DNA from: Nocardiopsis quinghaiensis | GTDB lineage: Bacteria; Actinomycetota; Actinomycetes; Streptosporangiales; Streptosporangiaceae | Assembly: GCF_008638365.1 (NCBI RefSeq) | Contig: NZ_VWVU01000032.1 | Location: forward strand, 16,205 to 80,204 | Direction of reading: 5' to 3' | Length of the DNA: 64,000 nucleotides | Shown here: positions 58,970 to 64,000 of the stretch, one piece after another | Layout: each line of letters starts with the position of its first letter | Numbering within the stretch: the stretch's first letter is position 1 | Made by a program: the position numbers and the translations under genes | Notes under the pieces: generated by a model | Seen by the model: the letters and a program-made list of their open reading frames with translations, nothing else | Told to the model about the DNA's origin: nothing | Database searches by the model: none

Positions 58970-59301
58970 ACGGCCTCCGGGGGGTGTCGTCCACGAACGG
59001 TGCGGTAGCGGCGTCGGGTGCGGGAGGCCGTCGCCGGATTCAGGGTCACGCTAGCAACGGAAGCAGTGTGTGTCAGGGGATCTGGGGAAATGAAGGGACT
59101 GTGGGGGAAGAGCGTTGATAGCGCGAGAGGGAGGGGCGAGGCGGCGGGCATGTACACCGAATCCGGTTCGGGTGCGAGAACCTCGGGTTGCGTGCACGTT
59201 GTTTGTACTGTTCATGGGCTCGCGGATGCCAAATGTGAACTGGGGCACGGAGTTGGTGGGTCGTTGGGAGGGTGTTGCGTGCAGAGGCGGTGTATCGTCG
59301 C
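58970..59301. other. Upstream region of cas operon
   Basis: About 330 bp without recognised gene. It must contain the leftward promoter of cas6. A G/A-rich run with GAGAGGGAGGGGCGAGG lies at 59121-59143. No clear -35/-10 pair was identified. Confidence 0.4.
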
Positions 59302-59359
59302 AGGCCACCACCCACGAAAATGGGCAGGGTTCCGCAGGCCTATAAAGCCCGTAGGGCAT
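59302..59359 (-). repeat. Diverged inverted repeat flanking the type III-B locus, right copy (R1)
   Basis: The reverse complement matches 48501-48558 at 47 of 58 positions, with a 38-bp core of 35/38. Its plus-strand end GCCCGTAGGGCAT contains the short palindrome GCCC-GTA-GGGC, as CRISPR repeats often do. A related unit (59401-59432) lies 73 bp further on. Confidence 0.75.
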
Positions 59360-59388
59360 GGAAAAACTGGCTAGGGCTAGCGGCAGAG

Positions 59389-59406
59389 GCAACCTGCGCA
59401 GGTTGC
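59389..59406. repeat. 18-bp perfect palindrome
   Basis: GCAACCTGCGCAGGTTGC reads the same on both strands. It lies between the two degenerate repeat units, overlapping the start of the second. It could be a regulator site for the cas operon or a structural element. Confidence 0.6.
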
Positions 59407-59432
59407 ACAGGTCTATTATGCTCGTAGGGCAT
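59401..59432 (-). repeat. Second degenerate CRISPR-like repeat unit (R2)
   Basis: 26 of 32 positions match the end of R1 (59328-59359) in the same orientation, ending in the same GTAGGGCAT. The distance from R1 end to R2 end is 73 bp, the period expected for a 36-37-bp repeat plus a spacer. No third unit is visible at the next expected positions. Confidence 0.5.
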
Positions 59433-59592
59433 ACATGCAGGGGAATCCGACTAATACTGCTTTTCGGGTGTAGTAGGCAAATCTGACCTTTTGGCTCTGT
59501 GGGCTCTTCGGCTCGTCTCTCGCATGCGGGAATTTGAGCGAAACTCTGCGAAATCGTGTTCGGTTCGCTAGTTTGATGCCCAGAAACAGAAA

Positions 59593-59683
59593 AACCCGGC
59601 CGGTGCTTGCAACACCAGGCCGGGTTGTGGTCGATGCCTGCGGAAAACAGGTGTATCGACCGTGCCACCTACCTGCCACAACC
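59593..59683 (+). promoter_or_regulatory. Structured leader with competing hairpins
   Basis: Hairpin A pairs 59593-59605 with 59613-59626 (13 bp, one bulge, 7-base loop). Alternatively GGTTGTGG (59623-59630) pairs with CCACAACC (59676-59683), just before the ribosome binding site AGGAAGG (59684-59690), enclosing an inner stem GGTCGAT/ATCGACC. The two folds share bases and exclude each other. On the minus strand, hairpin A followed by a T-run also looks like a terminator. Confidence 0.55.
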
Positions 59684-59699
59684 AGGAAGGCGACTCGTC

Positions 59700-61121
59700 G
59701 TGGAGTCTACCCTTACCCCTCCCTCGAGCACAGCCGAAACCGCGAACTCGCTCGGTGCGTTCGTGGTCCGCAAGCGCCCTCTCAAGTCCTTGCAGGGCAT
59801 CGGGTTCATCTCTCTGCTGTGGGTGCGTGACGCCCTCAACGCCGGGCTGTTCTCCAACACCCGCTCCTACACCGTGGCCTCGGTCATCGCCGGGGCCGGT
59901 GACTGCGACGGCCGGTACTGCTTCCTCTACCTGGCCAGCATGGTCGAGCGCTGCGGAAAGGCCATGAGCATCGCCACCGTCAAACGGGCCGTCAGGGACC
60001 TCATCAGGGCGGGGCTGGTACGCAAGCTCAACCGTCAGCAGACCCGGGCCTTCTTCGCCGAGGAGCTCGCGGTCGGGCAGCGGTGGGCCGATCGCCTCCC
60101 CTGCGTCCTGGAACTCCTCGTCCCGGCCTGCGCCTACCCGGAGCAGACCCTGGCTGAGATCAACGAGGTCCGCGCCGAGCTCGGGGAGGAACCGCTCGAC
60201 GACGCCACTCGCCCCTACCCATTGGTAGGAACGACAGCTCAGGATGCTCACAACGGCGGCTCAGATTGCGCCACAAACCTCTCTCCGACTGATTCCTGTC
60301 CCAGCGAAAACCCCGGTTCCGTCCGTGGGACCTCAACCACAGGGGGAGTAGAGCGGGACGAAAGCGGACAGACAGCCCGCGAATGCCACCCGCTTCTCGC
60401 CCACATCTCCGACAGCTGTCTGCGCAGCCCCGTCACCGACCGGCTCGCCCTCGACTACGCCCTCCGAAGCCTGTGGGAACAGGGCATGACCGAGCAGGAG
60501 CTCACCGCCCTGGTCGGCGACGCCCACCGCCTGCGCAACCCCTTCCCGGTCCTGATGACCCGTATGCGCGGGGTGACCGAGGCCCGAGCCTTCCTGCGGG
60601 GCCAGCTGGGGCACGGGCTCACCGGGGCCCCTCCCAGGCTTGGCGGATTCACGCCCGCCCAGTTCCCACCGGACGAGGGCGACCCCTTCGGCGCGTCGCC
60701 CCGGTTCGAGGTGGACGCCTTGGGCCAGGCCACCGGCACCTGCCCCGACCACTCCAGCGTGCGCAACTTGCCCGGCGGTGCCTGTCGGCTCTGTGGACAG
60801 CTGTGCCGCTCCCACCCGGGTGAACTCATGCACCCGCCGGTGCAGGAACCCTCTGGCCCGACAGAACTTTCGGCCCTCCCCGAGCACTCCGCCCAACAGG
60901 AGTCCGCTTCTCGGTCCGCGCACGCAGGATCCCACGCCCCGCAGAAGGGTCTGGATCCGGAGCTGTTGGAGCGGATGAGCGCCTCACTGGTAGCCACCTG
61001 CATCCCGTTCCCGCCTCCGGTCGCTCCCCGCGATCCGTGGCTCCCCCCGGGCGCTGCTCCCTCGCCCAGGTGCCGGACCACCATCGACCACCTGCGCGAG
61101 CACTTGGTGAGGACACGTTAA
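59700..61121 (+). CDS. Winged-helix protein with C-terminal zinc-binding motif, function unknown
   Basis: 473 residues from a GTG at 59700 with AGGAAGG 9 bp upstream. Residues about 15-110 (GAFVVRKRPLKSLQGIGFIS, CFLYLASMVERCGKAMSIAT, VKRAVRDLIRAGLVRKLNRQ) form a winged helix like plasmid or phage replication initiators. Residues 260-330 (LLAHISDSCLRSPVTDRLAL, GMTEQELTALVGDAHRLRNP) are a second helical domain. CPDHSSVRNLPGGACRLCG near 385 is a four-ligand zinc motif. Similar proteins are found in many actinomycete genomes, often near mobile DNA, without assigned role. Its leader is structured. Confidence 0.7.
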   Translation: MESTLTPPSSTAETANSLGAFVVRKRPLKSLQGIGFISLLWVRDALNAGLFSNTRSYTVASVIAGAGDCDGRYCFLYLASMVERCGKAMSIATVKRAVRDLIRAGLVRKLNRQQTRAFFAEELAVGQRWADRLPCVLELLVPACAYPEQTLAEINEVRAELGEEPLDDATRPYPLVGTTAQDAHNGGSDCATNLSPTDSCPSENPGSVRGTSTTGGVERDESGQTARECHPLLAHISDSCLRSPVTDRLALDYALRSLWEQGMTEQELTALVGDAHRLRNPFPVLMTRMRGVTEARAFLRGQLGHGLTGAPPRLGGFTPAQFPPDEGDPFGASPRFEVDALGQATGTCPDHSSVRNLPGGACRLCGQLCRSHPGELMHPPVQEPSGPTELSALPEHSAQQESASRSAHAGSHAPQKGLDPELLERMSASLVATCIPFPPPVAPRDPWLPPGAAPSPRCRTTIDHLREHLVRTR

Positions 61122-61144
61122 TCCTGGAATCTTCTCATGTTTAA

Positions 61145-61162
61145 ATCTACGCCGTAAAGGTA
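61145..61162 (+). repeat. 18-bp motif shared with 12467-12484
   Basis: AATCTACGCCGTAAAGGT lies 23 bp after the winged-helix gene. It is followed by GGGTAATTCTTTATTTTTTC, a T-rich run that may terminate transcription. Confidence 0.6.
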
Positions 61163-61249
61163 GGGTAATTCTTTATTTTTTCTCACTCAAGAGACAACAT
61201 TTGTCCATCCAGTCGGAGATTGTCATCGGAGATCCTGCCCGCACGCTGA

Positions 61250-61498
61250 CCTGGACCCGGCGCGGTCCCCGGGCCGCCCGAACCCGTCGGGGGAGGGGAG
61301 GGTGCCGAGGTCGAGGGGCTGCTGTACGCGCTCCCGCAGCAGCGTTGCCTGGTCGGCTCCCGCCGGATGGCCGCCGCGCTCGCCGACGCGACGCCCGCCC
61401 CCCGCGTGTCCCCCTGGTACGGCTACGCCCCGCTGGGCCCGGCGCGCCTGGTCAACTACGACGGGATCGTGTTCGTCAGGGACGTCCCGCGGAGGTAG
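61250..61498 (+). pseudogene. 5'-truncated gene fragment
   Basis: The frame opens after a stop at 61247-61249 and has no ATG, GTG or TTG. It reads VEGLLYALPQQRCLVGSRRM, AAALADATPAPRVSPWYGYA, PLGPARLVNYDGIVFVRDVP and stop at 61496-61498, with normal coding composition. It overlaps the TetR gene end by 23 bp. The family was not recognised. It looks like the 3' end of a gene cut by a rearrangement near 61240. Confidence 0.5.
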
Positions 61499-62132
61499 CG
61501 CCGCCGTCAGCGGTCCGCGCACCCAGGGCGCGCAGCAGGTAGGGCAGCAGCCGCTCGGCCATCTCCGTGCCCGGCTGGGAGCCGGGCGTGTGCGGAATGA
61601 GGAAGGTGTGGCTGACCATCGGGCCGATCACCATCTCGCCCACCACCAACGGGTCCTGTTCCGGCGGGATCTCGCCCCGGTCGGCGGCCCGGGCCAGGAG
61701 CGCCTCGACGCGGGCCTGCAGCGGTAGGACGAACCGTTCCATGAGCACGTCGGCGAGTGCCTGGTTGTGCGCGGCCTCGCCCAGTACGGCCCGCAGCAGG
61801 CGTCCGGAGGGGCCGTCCAGGGCGGCGGCCTTGTCGTGCAGGAGTGCGGCCAGGTCCGAGGGCAGGCTCCCGGTGTCGTGGTCGGGGCCCAGCTCCTCGG
61901 CCCAGGACTGGGAGGCTCCCAGGACCAGGTCCTCCTTGGAGCGCCAGCGCCGGTAGAGCGTGGCGGTGGAGACACCGGCCCGCCTGGCGACGGCGGCCGT
62001 GGTCAGGCCGCTGTAACCGTGCAGTTGGAGTTCGGTGAGGGTGGCGTCCATCAGCGCGCGGTCCCGGCTGGCGTCGCGTGGCCTTCCCCGGTGGGGGGCG
62101 TGCGGCGCGTCCGGCAGATGGTCCGTGGTCAT
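61476..62132 (-). CDS. TetR family regulator of the aldehyde dehydrogenase gene
   Basis: 218 residues. The helix-turn-helix GYSGLTTAAVARRAGVSTAT, LYRRWRSKEDLVLG at residues 40-72 is typical. The C-terminal ligand domain (LLRAVLGEAAHNQALADVLM; VVGEMVIGPMVSHTFLI) fits the TetR_C group. It is divergent from the aldehyde dehydrogenase with 60 bp between, and a perfect 19-bp operator lies there. ATG at 62132 has AGGA about 9 bp upstream. Confidence 0.93.
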   Translation of the reverse strand: MTTDHLPDAPHAPHRGRPRDASRDRALMDATLTELQLHGYSGLTTAAVARRAGVSTATLYRRWRSKEDLVLGASQSWAEELGPDHDTGSLPSDLAALLHDKAAALDGPSGRLLRAVLGEAAHNQALADVLMERFVLPLQARVEALLARAADRGEIPPEQDPLVVGEMVIGPMVSHTFLIPHTPGSQPGTEMAERLLPYLLRALGARTADGGATSAGRP

Positions 62133-62162
62133 GCCCGGAATCCTACGCCAGAGCCCCTTTCG

Positions 62163-62181
62163 AAACGAAAGTGTTTCGTTT
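62163..62181. promoter_or_regulatory. TetR operator within aldehyde dehydrogenase promoter
   Basis: AAACGAAAGTGTTTCGTTT is a perfect 8-3-8 inverted repeat. TAATAT (62181-62186) is a good -10 and TTTCGA (62158-62163) a weak -35 17 bp before it, so the operator fills the promoter spacer. The -10 places the transcript start at or next to the ATG at 62193. Confidence 0.85.
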
Positions 62182-62192
62182 AATATCGCCCC

Positions 62193-63638
62193 ATGACGAA
62201 CACCTCAGGTGCCCAAGCCGTCGAGCACGCCGCCGCTTCGCAGGTCGGTGAGCCGCTGACCCTGACCACCGAGATCCCCCCGATCGTCGCCCGCCTGCGT
62301 GCCGCGTTCGCCTCCGGTCGTACCAAGCCGGTCGCCTGGCGCCGTGCCCAGCTGCGCGCCCTGCGTCGCCTGCTCGTCGAGGAGCGCACCACCCTGGAGC
62401 GGGCGCTCAGGACCGACCTGGGCAAGAGCCCGGTGGAGGCGCACACCACCGAGATCGGCTTCGTGGTCAACGAGATCGACCACACCCTCAAGCACCTGGC
62501 CTCCTGGCTGCGCCCCCAGAGGGTGCCGGTACCCCTGGCCCTGGCCCCGGCCAGGGCGCGCCGCGTGCGCGAGCCGCTGGGCACCGTGCTCATCGTCTCG
62601 CCGTGGAACTACCCGGTGAACCTGTCCCTGGCCCCCCTGGTCGGCGCCGTCGCGGCCGGCAACGCCGCCCTGGTCAAGCCGAGTGAGCTCGCTCCCGCCA
62701 CCTCCGCCGCCCTGGCCGAACTGGTGCCCCGCTACATGGACCCCGAGGCGGTCGCGGTCGTGGAGGGCGGGATCCCCGAGAGCACCGCCCTGCTGGAGGA
62801 GCGCTTCGACCACATCTTCTACACCGGCAACGGCGCCGTGGCCCGTATCGTCATGGCCGCCGCGGCCAAGCACCTGACCCCCGTCACCCTGGAACTGGGC
62901 GGCAAGAGCCCGGTCATCGTCGAGCCGGGCGTCGACCTGGCCACCACCGCGCGACGTCTGGCCTGGGGCAAGTTCACCAACGCCGGGCAGACCTGTGTGG
63001 CCCCCGACTACGTGCTCGCCGTCGGCGGTACCGCCGAGCCCCTGCAGCGGGAGCTGGCCGCGGCCATCACCGAGATGTTCGGCGACGACCCGGCCCGGAG
63101 CGCCGACTACGGGCGCATCGTCAACGAGCGCCACTTCGCCCGGCTCACCGCGCTGCTGGAGAGCGGCACCGTGGTCGCCGGAGGCCGGCACGACCGCGAG
63201 GAGCTCTACATCGCACCCACCGTCCTGGGCGGGGTGGACCCGGACTCCGCGGTGATGGCCGAGGAGATCTTCGGGCCGATCCTGCCGGTGGTCGAGGTCC
63301 CCGACCTGGACTCGGCCATCGCCTTCGTCAACGAGCGCGACAAGCCGCTGGCGCTGTACGGCTTCACGAGCTCGGAGGAGACCAAGCGCCGGCTGACCAC
63401 CGAGACCTCCTCGGGTGGTCTGGCCTTCGGCCTGCCCGTCGCTCACCTGGCCGTTCCCGAGCTGCCCTTCGGCGGTGTGGGGGACAGCGGTATGGGCGCC
63501 TACCACTCCGTCGCCTCCGTCGACACCTTCTCGCACACCAAGTCGGTGCTCGACAAGTCGCTGTTCATGGACACCATGAAGGTCGCCTACGCGCCGATCA
63601 CCGACCTGAAGGAGAAGCTGCTGCGCAGGCTCCTGTGA
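62193..63638 (+). CDS. Aldehyde dehydrogenase, class 3-like
   Basis: 481 residues. VSPWNYPVNLSLAPLVGAVA and VTLELGGKSPVIVEPG hold the NAD pocket and catalytic Glu, and NAGQTCVAPDYVL the catalytic Cys. KPLALYGFTSSEETKRRL is typical of class 3 enzymes, which oxidise fatty and aromatic aldehydes. The C-terminal MKVAYAPITDLKEKLLRRLL is an amphipathic helix that may touch the membrane. It lacks a ribosome binding site; its -10 fits leaderless transcription. Regulated by the divergent TetR protein, presumably induced by aldehyde. Confidence 0.95.
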   Translation: MTNTSGAQAVEHAAASQVGEPLTLTTEIPPIVARLRAAFASGRTKPVAWRRAQLRALRRLLVEERTTLERALRTDLGKSPVEAHTTEIGFVVNEIDHTLKHLASWLRPQRVPVPLALAPARARRVREPLGTVLIVSPWNYPVNLSLAPLVGAVAAGNAALVKPSELAPATSAALAELVPRYMDPEAVAVVEGGIPESTALLEERFDHIFYTGNGAVARIVMAAAAKHLTPVTLELGGKSPVIVEPGVDLATTARRLAWGKFTNAGQTCVAPDYVLAVGGTAEPLQRELAAAITEMFGDDPARSADYGRIVNERHFARLTALLESGTVVAGGRHDREELYIAPTVLGGVDPDSAVMAEEIFGPILPVVEVPDLDSAIAFVNERDKPLALYGFTSSEETKRRLTTETSSGGLAFGLPVAHLAVPELPFGGVGDSGMGAYHSVASVDTFSHTKSVLDKSLFMDTMKVAYAPITDLKEKLLRRLL

Positions 63639-63672
63639 GCGGCGGAGCGGGAGGCGCCGCCCCGTCGCCGGG

Positions 63673-64000
63673 TCAGTGTTCCCGGGAGGTGCCGTGCTCG
63701 ACGGCCGTGGACTCTCCCGCCGCGTACGGGTGGTGGAGGTCGAACGCGGGCCGCTCGGACCGGATCCGCGGCAGCGACGTGAAGTTGTGCCGCGGCGGCG
63801 GGCAGGAGGTCGCCCACTCCAGCGAGTTGCCGTAGCCCCACGGGTCGTCCACCTCGACCTGGGGGGCGTTCTTCGCGGTGACGTAGACGTTCCAGAAGAA
63901 GATCAGCGTGGAGGCGGCCAGCACGAACGAGGAGACCGAGGAGATCTGGTTCAGCTCGGTGAAGCCGTCACCGGGCAGGTAGTCGGCGTAACGGCGCGGG
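63673..64000 (-). CDS. ctaD: Cytochrome c oxidase subunit I, C-terminal part (5' end outside window)
   Basis: From the window edge leftward the frame reads PRRYADYLPGDGFTELNQIS, SVSSFVLAASTLIFFWNVYV, TAKNAPQVEVDDPWGYGNSL, EWATSCPPPRHNFTSLPRIR and so on to the stop at 63673. The final membrane helix and the GNSLEWATSCPPPRHNFTSLP signature are those of CtaD from actinobacteria, the haem-copper core of the aa3-type terminal oxidase. Only the C-terminal 108 residues are in the window. Confidence 0.95.
   Translation of the reverse strand, partial: PRRYADYLPGDGFTELNQISSVSSFVLAASTLIFFWNVYVTAKNAPQVEVDDPWGYGNSLEWATSCPPPRHNFTSLPRIRSERPAFDLHHPYAAGESTAVEHGTSREH

Noticed and set aside
59280..59520. A functional CRISPR array upstream of cas6
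   Set aside because: Only two degenerate units are seen; no third repeat appears at the expected positions and no leader could be recognised.
59051..59668. A minus-strand open frame of 205 codons upstream of cas6
   Set aside because: It runs through the repeat units and hairpin A and shows no domain.
12467..61162. A 48.7-kb integrated element with the two 18-bp motifs as attachment sites
   Set aside because: The interval contains core metabolic genes, and no integrase or tRNA end is next to either motif.
1..64000. tRNA and rRNA genes, and insertion sequences
   Set aside because: No cloverleaf with a TTCGA-type loop, no rRNA segment and no DDE transposase motif was found by reading; a tRNAscan run would be needed to be certain.

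Overview
The window is high-GC (around 72% by eye), gene-dense DNA with many GTG and some TTG starts, ATGA/GTGA stop-start overlaps, XRE/DUF397, DUF3099-like and DUF5753 families and no glutathione-type genes. This points to an actinomycete of the Streptosporangiales/Nocardiopsis kind. The genus is inference; the phylum-level call is strong. No rRNA, tRNA or transposase gene was seen.

Layout. 1-2.35 kb: leftward PadR / ABC ATPase / FtsX-like permease operon with a concentric palindromic operator. 2.5-13.6 kb: mixed housekeeping and stress genes (PLP dehydratase, SDR, purB, an NTF2-cupin fusion, an MpaB-like oxygenase, GNAT, Xaa-Pro aminopeptidase, RidA/HxlR pair, APH-fold kinase) plus a decayed LuxR fragment. 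13.8-31.3 kb: MFS exporter, alcohol dehydrogenase, a three-subunit molybdenum hydroxylase operon (PaoABC type) behind a 15-bp palindrome, manganese catalase, a CaCA exchanger, PlsC, a PLP dehydratase/LysR divergent pair, a flavin disulfide oxidoreductase, and a siderophore-interacting protein with a DtxR/IdeR box. 31.4-37.8 kb: sugar kinase, TauD-like dioxygenase, a tandem Eis-like acetyltransferase pair with near-identical DNA blocks, and a class V aminotransferase.

37.9-45.0 kb: a homogentisate catabolic operon (MBL-fold protein, FAD monooxygenase, HmgA, a 282-aa protein of unknown function, fumarylacetoacetase) facing a MarR gene. The shared intergenic DNA holds a MarR-like palindrome and a CRP-like site, and the operon ends in a strong terminator. 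No glutathione-type maleylacetoacetate isomerase is present.

45.1-48.5 kb: small accessory genes and remnants (VOC, decayed YCII-like, DHFR-like, XRE/DUF397).

48.5-59.45 kb: a complete leftward type III-B CRISPR-Cas operon: cas6, cas10 (GGDD present, no HD motif), cmr3, cmr4, cmr5, cmr6, a CARF-family protein, a polytopic membrane protein and cmr1. There is no cas1/cas2 and no intact array. A diverged inverted repeat flanks the block, and two degenerate repeat units with a 73-nt period lie upstream of cas6. The CARF and membrane pair inside the operon is the best candidate here for an undescribed system, a cyclic-oligoadenylate-linked membrane effector.

59.6-64 kb: a winged-helix/zinc protein with a structured leader, a truncated fragment, a TetR/aldehyde dehydrogenase divergent pair with a perfect operator between -35 and -10, and the C-terminal part of ctaD running off the right edge.
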